From the NCBI GenBank assembly GCA_937925515.1, contig CALALP010000042.1:1-64000 (forward strand): a DNA stretch of 64,000 nucleotides, read 5' to 3'. Shown piece by piece: positions 8,566-15,065 of this stretch. Source of the stretch: an uncultured Lachnoanaerobaculum sp. (GTDB lineage Bacteria > Bacillota > Clostridia > Lachnospirales > Lachnospiraceae). The notes beneath the pieces were generated by a model that saw only the letters and a list, made by a program, of their open reading frames with translations, did no database searches and was not told the origin of the DNA. The position numbers and the translations under genes are program-made. Position 1 is the stretch's first letter. The number at the start of each line of letters is the position of its first letter.

Positions 8566-9977
8566 ATTTCCTCCTTATTTAATTCTTGTATAAGTTTACG
8601 AATGTTACCATTTTTAATGCTCTCTACATTTTCAATTACACTTGCAACAAGTAGTGGATAACTTGATAAATCAACTCCCCAAAAATCAGTGCAAGCTAAT
8701 ACAGCCTTTATATAATCTTTTTCTAACTTTAGTTTTTCAAACTTATTTAAAATGTCTTGTGTGTCAAAAGGTGTAATCTTTGTATCATTTCCATAAATAG
8801 TAATTAATGCTGAAAGAGCTAAAACTATTCTTTTTACTAATTTATCCTCTTGTAGATATGAATTAAGTGTTGGAAGTAAACGAGCTTTAAACTTTGAAAC
8901 ACTGTTTAATGAAATAGAGGAAAGAGCATGCTTTACAAATGGATTATTAAACCTTTCCTTTATACTCTCAGAATAATCTGCTAACTCCTTTTTATCTAAA
9001 TCAATTTTAGGCGAAATTTCTTTATACATTAAATCATTTATAAACTTTGAAAAGTCCTCATCTTTCATTGCCTCTCCAACTGTTTCAATACCTGCAATAA
9101 GACCTGTCAAAGCAAGGGCTGTATGAGGGGCATTTAGAAGTCTAACTTTTCTCTCTCTATATGGTTGCATATCCTTAACTAAAAGTACATTTAAACCTGC
9201 TTTAGTTAGTGGGAATACTTCCAGTAACTTCTCATCTCCCTCAATAACAAAAAGTAGGAAAGGTTCAGCCTTTACAAGTAAGTTATCTCTATAACCTATT
9301 TTTTCAAAAATCTCCTCGGCACTGTCTTTTGGATACCCCGGAACTATCCTATCTACAAGTGTAGAATAAAAATAGTTTTCATTTTCAAGCCAAAGCTTAA
9401 ACTCTTCATCAAGTTTCCATAAGTCTAAATACTTAAAAATAGTTTCTTTTAAGACCTTACCCCCATGATTAATAAGTTCACAAGGGATAATGTGAAAGCC
9501 TTTTAACTTATTTTTAAATCGGCGATATAAAAGAATAGTTAATTTAGCAGGAAATGTATTTGGTATCTTTTCCTCGCTAAATACATCATTTTCATCAAAG
9601 GCTATTCCTGCCTCAGTAGTATTTGAAACAATGATTTCTATATCCTTATTATCTGCAAGTGCCAAATAGCTCCTATAATCCTCATAAGGGTTTATTGTTT
9701 CATTTATACAGGTAATAATTTCTGTACTTTGAATCTTTTTACCATTTAATAATCCCTCAAGTAGTACAGTATAGTAATTTTCCTGCTCTGAAAGCATTTT
9801 GACCATTCCATTTGCAAGAGGTTGTACAATGGCAACACCCCCCTCAAAAATCTTTTGCTCATTCATTTTTTGAATCTGCCAATCTATAAAGGCACGCAGA
9901 AAATTCCCCTCCCCAAACTGAATGACTTTTGTCGGAAACTTTTTCTTTTTATCAACTACTTCATTTACTAATTTCAT
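8556..9977 (-). CDS. uxaB: Tagaturonate reductase (altronate oxidoreductase)
   Basis: UxaB reduces D-tagaturonate to D-altronate with NADH. The 473-residue protein belongs to the mannitol/polyol dehydrogenase family: the N-terminal Rossmann segment VIQFGEGNFLRAFIDWQ near residue 18, the NTTEAGIAF segment near 130, and NAPHTALALTGLIAG near 283 are all UxaB-like; HTALA in particular separates it from mannitol dehydrogenase. AAGGAGGGG precedes the ATG. It is the first gene of the operon, immediately downstream of a promoter and operator, so the pathway is induced as one unit. Confidence 0.95.
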   Translation of the reverse strand: MKLVNEVVDKKKKFPTKVIQFGEGNFLRAFIDWQIQKMNEQKIFEGGVAIVQPLANGMVKMLSEQENYYTVLLEGLLNGKKIQSTEIITCINETINPYEDYRSYLALADNKDIEIIVSNTTEAGIAFDENDVFSEEKIPNTFPAKLTILLYRRFKNKLKGFHIIPCELINHGGKVLKETIFKYLDLWKLDEEFKLWLENENYFYSTLVDRIVPGYPKDSAEEIFEKIGYRDNLLVKAEPFLLFVIEGDEKLLEVFPLTKAGLNVLLVKDMQPYRERKVRLLNAPHTALALTGLIAGIETVGEAMKDEDFSKFINDLMYKEISPKIDLDKKELADYSESIKERFNNPFVKHALSSISLNSVSKFKARLLPTLNSYLQEDKLVKRIVLALSALITIYGNDTKITPFDTQDILNKFEKLKLEKDYIKAVLACTDFWGVDLSSYPLLVASVIENVESIKNGNIRKLIQELNKEEICF

Positions 9978-9991
9978 AGCCCCTCCTTTAT

Positions 9992-10005
9992 TGTTATCGC
10001 TAACA
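9992..10005. promoter_or_regulatory. LacI-type operator in the uxaBCA leader
   Basis: TGTTATCGCTAACA is a near-perfect inverted repeat with the central CG typical of LacI-family operators. It sits just downstream of the uxaB promoter, where bound repressor would block initiation. The adjacent LacI-family gene is the obvious candidate regulator. Confidence 0.75.
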
Positions 10006-10016
10006 TTTCTAAGCTG

Positions 10017-10045
10017 ATACTAACACACTTTTTAACAAAAATCAA
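10017..10045 (-). promoter_or_regulatory. Promoter of uxaBCA
   Basis: On the minus strand TTGATT (10040-10045) and TAGTAT (10017-10022) are 17 bp apart. The -35 begins 17 bp past the stop of the regulator gene, so the operon is transcribed separately from its regulator. Confidence 0.75.
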
Positions 10046-10061
10046 TGTACTTAAATGAATA

Positions 10062-11066
10062 TTATATTATTGATTCTCTTTTTATAAGTTTACTTTCTAA
10101 TATATATTTTTTTGTCTCTACATTTTCCTTATTTATAAGCTTAAGCAATAACTCCATTGAAAGCTTTGCCATTTCCTCATAAGGTTTATGGATAGTTGTA
10201 AGTGCCGGAGTAAGATATTTGACATAATCGGTATCATCAAAACCTGCAATGGAAATGTCCTTTGGCACATTTAAGCCATTGTCAACGCAAGCTTTGATAG
10301 CTCCGATAGCCATATCATCATTTGCACAAAAAATAGCCTCAGGTATATCTTTTTCTTTAAGTATAACCTCCATTGCTTTATAGCCGCTCTCAATGCTGTA
10401 ATCTCCACTTTGTATGGCTCTTGGCATAAGATTCAAATTGTTTTTCTTAGCTGCAATAGTAAAATATTCTAATCGCTTTTTAGTAGAGAAAAAACCACTC
10501 ATACCTGATATAGTTCCTACTTTTTGAATACCTCTATTCTTAAGGAAAAATGCTAACTCATTAATGCCCTTTTCTTCATCACTTGCAACATTTACAACTT
10601 TACTATCTTTTATTTCACGATTCATCACTACTAGTGGAAGTTTAAATTCCTTTATTTCTTTTATGAAATTATCATCTTCCTTACTTTGACTTATAATTAT
10701 AATGCCGTCAAATCGCCCTGCGATATTTTCTTTCATCTGCATTACTCTATTAATGCTATTAACAGATAATAGATAGTTTTCCGGCAACAGCTCATAGATT
10801 TTATTTATAAGTTCTCCAAGGTAAATCTGCGACATTCCTGTAGTCATAGAGGAAAAAAATATTCCTATTGAAAATTTGCACTTTGTTACAAGACTTTTTG
10901 CATTAAAATCCGGAATATAATTTAAACTTTTAGCTATTTCAAGTATTCTTTCTCTTGTTTCTTTTTTTATGCTGCTTTCTGCCTTAAATGCACGAGATAC
11001 AGTCATACTTGAAACCCCTGCTTTTCGTGCAACATCTTTTATAGTTACTATAACTCTCTCCTCCAA
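10062..11066 (-). CDS. LacI-family transcriptional regulator (probable hexuronate repressor)
   Basis: A 334-residue LacI/GalR regulator: the N-terminal helix-turn-helix reads TIKDVARKAGVSSMTVSRAF, followed by hinge and a periplasmic-binding-like sensor domain with IAGFDDTDYVKYLTPALTTI near the C terminus. It probably represses uxaBCA through the palindrome at 9992. The start is odd. The usual family beginning MVTIKDVA is encoded here as ATA-GTA-ACT-ATA, with an excellent GGAGGAG eight bases before the ATA, but no ATG, GTG or TTG at that place. The coordinates given use the only ordinary start, a TTG overlapping the ribosome binding site, which has no site of its own. Either an AUA start or a point mutation is possible. 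Confidence 0.85.
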   Translation of the reverse strand: MEERVIVTIKDVARKAGVSSMTVSRAFKAESSIKKETRERILEIAKSLNYIPDFNAKSLVTKCKFSIGIFFSSMTTGMSQIYLGELINKIYELLPENYLLSVNSINRVMQMKENIAGRFDGIIIISQSKEDDNFIKEIKEFKLPLVVMNREIKDSKVVNVASDEEKGINELAFFLKNRGIQKVGTISGMSGFFSTKKRLEYFTIAAKKNNLNLMPRAIQSGDYSIESGYKAMEVILKEKDIPEAIFCANDDMAIGAIKACVDNGLNVPKDISIAGFDDTDYVKYLTPALTTIHKPYEEMAKLSMELLLKLINKENVETKKYILESKLIKRESII

Positions 11067-11082
11067 TAATTAATTTAATTTT

Positions 11083-11110
11083 ATTATATCTATTAGGAAA
11101 TGTTTTGCAA
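11083..11110 (-). promoter_or_regulatory. Promoter of the LacI-family gene
   Basis: On the minus strand TTGCAA (11105-11110) and TATAAT (11083-11088) are 16 bp apart, placing the transcript start a few bases before the ribosome binding site. Confidence 0.6.
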
Positions 11111-11140
11111 TGAGTTTAATGAAATATTCTAAATTTTCGA

Positions 11141-11169
11141 TTGACAGAGTATACTCCCTTGTGTATAAT
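11141..11169 (+). promoter_or_regulatory. Consensus promoter of the tRNA cluster
   Basis: Perfect TTGACA (11141-11146) and perfect TATAAT (11164-11169) with a 17-bp spacer, 16 bp before tRNA-Pro. This is the strongest promoter in the window, as expected for stable RNA. Confidence 0.9.
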
Positions 11170-11185
11170 AGCAAAGTAGTGTTTT

Positions 11186-11259
11186 CGAGGTGTGGCTCAG
11201 TTTGGTAGAGCGCAGCGTTCGGGACGCTGAGGTCGCAAGTTCAAGTCTTGTCGCCTCGA
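11186..11259 (+). tRNA. tRNA-Pro (anticodon CGG)
   Basis: A full cloverleaf of 74 nt: the acceptor CGAGGTG pairs with CGCCTCG, the anticodon stem CAGCG/CGCTG encloses loop TTCGGGA with anticodon CGG at 11220-11222, and the T loop TTCAAGT is normal. The 3' CCA is not encoded. Confidence 0.95.
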
Positions 11260-11274
11260 TTACTTTATTATGAA

Positions 11275-11297
11275 GATGCCCTCTCACGGCATAAACC
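11275..11297 (+). pseudogene. Fragment of tRNA-Glu (anticodon arm remnant)
   Basis: These 23 nt are identical to the anticodon arm of the tRNA-Glu that begins 60 bp downstream (GATGCCCTCTCACGGC and following bases), and similarity continues as GGGTT on the right. There is no acceptor, D arm or complete T arm, so it cannot fold as a tRNA. It is most simply a leftover of unequal recombination between tRNA-Glu copies. Confidence 0.8.
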
Positions 11298-11334
11298 TAG
11301 GGTTTATTTTGAAAAATAGAATAGCAATTTGTAA

Positions 11335-11406
11335 GGCCAATTGGTCAAGAGGTTAAGACGATGCCCTCTCACGGCATAAACCCGGGTTCGATTCCCGGAT
11401 TGGTCA
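11335..11406 (+). tRNA. tRNA-Glu (anticodon CTC), copy 1
   Basis: A 72-nt cloverleaf: acceptor GGCCAAT with ATTGGTC, anticodon stem ATGCC/GGCAT, loop CTCTCAC with anticodon CTC at 11368-11370, T stem CCGGG/CCCGG. No encoded CCA. It reads GAG only, so another gene must supply tRNA-Glu(TTC). Confidence 0.95.
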
Positions 11407-11542
11407 TGGTTATAAAATAAATATTGAATTTAAAGTCAAGATATCAAATTTATTATGAGTACGCTCTTTTATAATATCGGCTCAGTTTTGATTCTTAAAT
11501 TAGTTGTAGTTTATGTGTTTGTAAAAGTAAATAATATTGTAA

Positions 11543-11614
11543 GGCCAATTGGTCAAGAGGTTAAGACGACGCCCTCTCACGGCGTAAACCCGGGTTCGAT
11601 TCCCGGATTGGTCA
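11543..11614 (+). tRNA. tRNA-Glu (anticodon CTC), copy 2
   Basis: Identical to copy 1 except for a compensatory change in the anticodon stem (ACGCC/GGCGT instead of ATGCC/GGCAT). Anticodon CTC lies at 11576-11578. The 136-bp spacer between the copies has no recognisable gene. Confidence 0.95.
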
Positions 11615-11619
11615 TTAAA

Positions 11620-11644
11620 GGGGGTGTTACTTAGTAACACCCCC
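11620..11644 (+). terminator. Strong hairpin after the second tRNA-Glu
   Basis: GGGGGTGTTAC and GTAACACCCCC form a perfect 11-bp stem with a 3-nt loop, followed by AATTTTATT. It resembles an intrinsic terminator with an imperfect U-run and lies between tRNA-Glu and tRNA-Thr. Confidence 0.75.
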
Positions 11645-11656
11645 AATTTTATTCCT

Positions 11657-11729
11657 GCTTGCATGGCGTAGTTGGTAGCGCAACTCATTCGTAATGAGTA
11701 GGTCGTCGGTTCGAGTCCGACTGTGAGCT
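11657..11729 (+). tRNA. tRNA-Thr (anticodon CGT)
   Basis: A 73-nt cloverleaf: D stem GCGT/GCGC, anticodon stem ACTCA/TGAGT with loop TTCGTAA (anticodon CGT at 11690-11692) and T arm GTCGG/CCGAC. The acceptor GCTTGCA/TGTGAGC contains two G-T pairs. It follows the hairpin at 11620 with no visible promoter of its own, and its last base touches the stop codon of the opposite gene. Confidence 0.9.
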
Positions 11730-12277
11730 TATAACTTCTCGCCTTTATCAAAAATCATCTTAATAAGTCCTGAAACCTCATCTTCGCTAATTTCCATTTT
11801 CTTTGCAAGCTCTGCTACACTCGCCTCACGCCCAAGTTCTATTGCAAGTTCTCTTGAGCTTTCAGTCAGTTGTTCAAGCCTATCTAAGAGTCTTTTATCT
11901 GAAACCTTGATACTGTCTTCCTCTATTAAAAGTGTCTCTAATGAGTTTTTAATATCTGTTTCTATTTTTTCTTTTAAATTGCCACCTGCAAATGAATTTA
12001 TAGTAGAAGTAAGAGATAAATTAATCTCTGCTATAATGTCAACTACATCAATTCCCTTTCCTAAATAGTTAGTTGCAAATGACATAGCATACCTAAGATT
12101 TGATTCAATTAACATCTTTTTTAATTTTTCTTTTTTTTGCTTATCTTCTACTTCTTTTACATATTCATCTAATATTACAGCCTCCTCGATTTCTCCAAGT
12201 TCTTTTACATACTCAAGTTCATCTAAGTATAGCTGTAATATATCTAATGTTTCCTCATTATTATTGTTCTGTTCCAT
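11729..12277 (-). CDS. Truncated sigma-70-like protein
   Basis: The 182-residue protein resembles the middle of a primary sigma factor. Residues 45-90 (KKMLIESNLRYAMSFATNYL) match region 2.1-2.2, and residues 140-180 (ELGREASVAELAKKMEISED) match region 3. Region 2.3-2.4 is degenerate, and region 4, which recognises the -35 element, is missing altogether. It is therefore unlikely to be an ordinary sigma factor and may bind core polymerase in some other way. It lies last in a run with a DUF protein and a foldase lipoprotein, and its stop codon touches tRNA-Thr. The homology to sigma regions is clear; the role is unknown. Confidence 0.7.
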   Translation of the reverse strand: MEQNNNNEETLDILQLYLDELEYVKELGEIEEAVILDEYVKEVEDKQKKEKLKKMLIESNLRYAMSFATNYLGKGIDVVDIIAEINLSLTSTINSFAGGNLKEKIETDIKNSLETLLIEEDSIKVSDKRLLDRLEQLTESSRELAIELGREASVAELAKKMEISEDEVSGLIKMIFDKGEKL

Positions 12278-12279
12278 AT

Positions 12280-12759
12280 TTATTCCTCTAAACTATATTC
12301 TATCTCAAGCTTTTTTAATATTTCTTTTACTTCAAAATCCCAAACTTTTTCAATACTTTTGTCTAAGGTAAATTCAGGATAAGAACAACCACTTACAATA
12401 AGTACTTTTTTATCTTCATACTTTATATTTAAATAAAAATCTGCCTTACTGTTCTGTAATTCTTCATTGCTACAAATATTACTGTTTTTATCTAGTTTAA
12501 ATACAATCTTAAATGAAACAGGCAATTTTTTCCCTTTTATAATTTGATAGCAAAAGGGCTTAACTCTACTCCATGAGGAAAACTCATCTAAACTTTCTCT
12601 TTCACTCTCAGCATAATAATCTTTGATATTTTTACCATTGATTTTAAAAAGATTAAAAGTTACAATGCTTGCCTCTACAAGTTTAAAGTCATCAAATTCC
12701 TGACTATCAAGTAGATATTTTGTAAATTTTTTTAAATTAACTATATTATAAGATAACAT
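12280..12759 (-). CDS. Conserved hypothetical protein (possibly DUF5721)
   Basis: I do not recognise a function. The 159-residue protein has no signal peptide or membrane segment and looks like a single alpha/beta domain with several beta strands (KADFYLNIKYEDKKVLIVSG), ending in an acidic helix. It resembles a short family seen in Lachnospiraceae that I associate with DUF5721, from memory. The ATG at 12759 with AGAGG upstream is preferred over the GTG at 12765, which overlaps that site. It sits 8 bp after a foldase-type lipoprotein and 2 bp before the sigma-like gene, so the three are probably co-transcribed. Confidence 0.6.
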   Translation of the reverse strand: MLSYNIVNLKKFTKYLLDSQEFDDFKLVEASIVTFNLFKINGKNIKDYYAESERESLDEFSSWSRVKPFCYQIIKGKKLPVSFKIVFKLDKNSNICSNEELQNSKADFYLNIKYEDKKVLIVSGCSYPEFTLDKSIEKVWDFEVKEILKKLEIEYSLEE

Positions 12760-12767
12760 TTGCACCT

Positions 12768-13763
12768 CTAAAACTCTTTTGCATAAAGTGAAAAGAAATT
12801 ATAAACTGAGTTTTCATTATTTTTAGCTGTATTTATATTAAATTCAGTTTCAAGTCTTTTATTAACTTCTTTCCAAGTAACAGGTTCAACCTCAAGTTCA
12901 TTTCTACTTAAATATTCATTATAAACAACTCTTAAAGCATCTTCTCTTTTTTGCTTTTTTATGGCTGCTTTTTTCTTTGCAGTAGCCTCTTCATCATATC
13001 CGTCAATACATTTATATATATAGAATTTACCCTTATCTTCTATTGTTTGTGAAATTTCGCCGTCTTTAAGCTCGCAAACTGCCTTATCTGCCGCCGTGCA
13101 TAAATCCTTATGACCAACTACAATAGTTATATCAGGAGATTCAGAGTTTTGCCTTGCAACTGTATAAAAATCAATGTTTGGCTCTTGTAGCTGAGTTTCC
13201 ACTTTCTCTGCTTTTTCTTTACTATCTACAACAATTTGTTGCAACTTAAGTATTCTTGCCTCATCTTCACTTACTGAGTCAACTTCCTCTTTTGTTACCT
13301 CTTCTTTTGTTTTAAGTGCTAATGCATACTCCTTATACATTTGGTCTATTTCAACATGTGAAAGAGCTTGCAATGAACCCTGAGATTTTGAAATTATATC
13401 AAAATATTCCTTAGCGGCCTGTCCTGCCTTAGCCTCTTCCTCAGTTGTAAGCCTTACTCCCTTTTCCTCTGCAATTAAATTTAAAACTCTAAGCTCTTTA
13501 AAAAAGTTTTTCATCTCTCCAATAAAAACAGTTCTATAAGTTGTATTGCCGCTATCTAATTTTCTATCCCATATCTTATCTGTATATGTATTTTGTATAT
13601 CTTGTATTTGGGATAATATTATCATAAGCATTTGGTTTTCATTATATTTGGTATAATGTGCAGAAGTTGTAATGTCTACATTACTTTTTTCAGTTTTATT
13701 ACATGAAGTAAATGTAAGCATTATTCCCAAAAACATAGTAACTAAAAAAACTCTTTTCTTCAA
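12768..13763 (-). CDS. PrsA/SurA-like foldase lipoprotein (PpiC-type)
   Basis: A secreted peptidyl-prolyl isomerase-like chaperone anchored by lipid. Starting from a TTG four bases after GGAGGG, the 331-residue product has a short signal peptide with lipobox FTSC (Cys21); an upstream ATG nine codons earlier has no good site. Residues 60-160 are helical, like the SurA N domain. Residues 175-265 resemble a parvulin domain (LKLQQIVVDSKEKAEKVETQ, then FYTVARQNSESPD), but the normally conserved GGxLG stretch is replaced by VVGHKD, so isomerase activity is doubtful. It probably assists folding of exported proteins. Confidence 0.75.
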   Translation of the reverse strand: MKKRVFLVTMFLGIMLTFTSCNKTEKSNVDITTSAHYTKYNENQMLMIILSQIQDIQNTYTDKIWDRKLDSGNTTYRTVFIGEMKNFFKELRVLNLIAEEKGVRLTTEEEAKAGQAAKEYFDIISKSQGSLQALSHVEIDQMYKEYALALKTKEEVTKEEVDSVSEDEARILKLQQIVVDSKEKAEKVETQLQEPNIDFYTVARQNSESPDITIVVGHKDLCTAADKAVCELKDGEISQTIEDKGKFYIYKCIDGYDEEATAKKKAAIKKQKREDALRVVYNEYLSRNELEVEPVTWKEVNKRLETEFNINTAKNNENSVYNFFSLYAKEF

Positions 13764-13792
13764 AATTCCCTCCGAAATATTTCTAAGCATTA

Positions 13793-14575
13793 CTAAATCA
13801 ATAATTTTAATATTTTTAAAACTCCGTCATTATAATTAAAATCGGTTTCAAATCTTGCTGCATCTTTTGCCTCTTTTGTAGCATTTGCTACTGCAAAAGA
13901 ATAGTAAGCACTTTTAAGCATTTCAACATCATTTCCTTGATCTCCAAAAGACATGCTTTCTTTATAGCCTACATTTAAAGCCTCTTGAAGTATTTTTAAG
14001 GCATTTCCCTTATTTACATTTTTCGGATTAAAGTCAAGCCACATACTGCCTGAAAACTTTGCATCTACTCTATCAATAAATCTATTTTTTAAATCTTCGT
14101 ATTTATATATTGGCTTTCTTGAATATGCAGAAATTTTAATAACCTCTAAATTAGCCTTTATTAAATCATCAACTATTTCAATATTTCCTCTATATCCCTC
14201 TTTAATCCAATTAAAAAGTTCCATATCTTCTACATCTATAAAATAACCGTCTTTTGTAGCAACAACTGCTATTAATTCGCCTGTATCTGATATTGCCTTT
14301 ATAATCTCATTTGAAACTGAAGTATCCATTTTATTTATAAATAAAGCTCTATCTTTCATTCCTAAATAAGCACCATTATCGGAAATGTAAAAGATTTTAT
14401 TCTTAATAGGTGCAAATACACTCTCTATACTACTCCAATGTCGTCCTGTAGCAATAGCTACATGTATTCCCTTATCATGTAACTTTATTATTGTATCTAA
14501 GACTTCCGGATTAATGTCTATTGTTCCGTCTTTAACCAAAGTTCCGTCAATGTCTGAGGCAACCAATTTTATCAT
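13793..14575 (-). CDS. Cof-type HAD-superfamily phosphatase
   Basis: A 260-residue cytoplasmic hydrolase of the Cof/YbjI group, which removes phosphate from sugar phosphates or cofactors. The catalytic motif DIDGTLV (Asp8, Asp10) is at the N terminus, the second motif reads ATGR, and the Mg motif is GDQGNDVEML near residue 210. The C2-type cap lies between. AAGGAGT precedes the ATG. The substrate cannot be told from sequence. Neighbours are a PAP2-like membrane protein and a foldase. Confidence 0.88.
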   Translation of the reverse strand: MIKLVASDIDGTLVKDGTIDINPEVLDTIIKLHDKGIHVAIATGRHWSSIESVFAPIKNKIFYISDNGAYLGMKDRALFINKMDTSVSNEIIKAISDTGELIAVVATKDGYFIDVEDMELFNWIKEGYRGNIEIVDDLIKANLEVIKISAYSRKPIYKYEDLKNRFIDRVDAKFSGSMWLDFNPKNVNKGNALKILQEALNVGYKESMSFGDQGNDVEMLKSAYYSFAVANATKEAKDAARFETDFNYNDGVLKILKLLI

Positions 14576-14586
14576 AACTTTACTCC

Positions 14587-15042
14587 TTATAGATTAATAA
14601 AGAATGAGATTAATATTCCAAGTATCGCTCCCATAAGCACCTGCAATGGTGTATGTCCAACAAACTCTTTTAATTTATGGTTAAAATCTTCCATATTACT
14701 AAAATTAAAATAGTCTTGTTCCATAATCATATTTAAAAGTTTTGCTTGTTTACCTGTTTCACGCCTTACACCCATAGCGTCATGCATAACTATTGTAGCT
14801 AAAACAAAGCTTACTGCAAACTCAAAACTTTCAACTCCATAAATCATTGCTGAAGAGGTAGCAAGTGCACAAACAGTAGCACTGTGAGAACTTGGCATAC
14901 CACCACTTCCCCATAGCCTTTCAGCGGTAAATGATTTATTATACCATAAGTCTATAATAGTTTTTAAAAATTGGGCAACTGCCCAGCCTGAAACTGCACT
15001 GATAAGTGGCTTATTGCCAACAATCAACTGCCAAACTGTCAT
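14587..15042 (-). CDS. Divergent PAP2-family membrane protein (DUF212, YuiD-like)
   Basis: A 151-residue protein with four or five hydrophobic segments and the motif GSGGMPSSHSATV near residue 47, the hallmark of the DUF212 group related to PAP2 acid phosphatases. A second conserved segment reads VMHDAMGVRRETGKQA, and the C terminus has GHTPLQVLMGAILG. Family members may act on lipid phosphates, but the reaction has not been settled to my knowledge. AAGGAG lies seven bases before the ATG. Confidence 0.85.
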   Translation of the reverse strand: MTVWQLIVGNKPLISAVSGWAVAQFLKTIIDLWYNKSFTAERLWGSGGMPSSHSATVCALATSSAMIYGVESFEFAVSFVLATIVMHDAMGVRRETGKQAKLLNMIMEQDYFNFSNMEDFNHKLKEFVGHTPLQVLMGAILGILISFFINL

Positions 15043-15065
15043 CTTAGATTACTCCTTAATCTCTC

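Noticed and set aside
11500..11751. Open frame of 83 codons on the minus strand across the tRNA genes
   Set aside because: It runs through tRNA-Glu, the terminator and tRNA-Thr; its translation is the well-known spurious product of antisense tRNA sequence.
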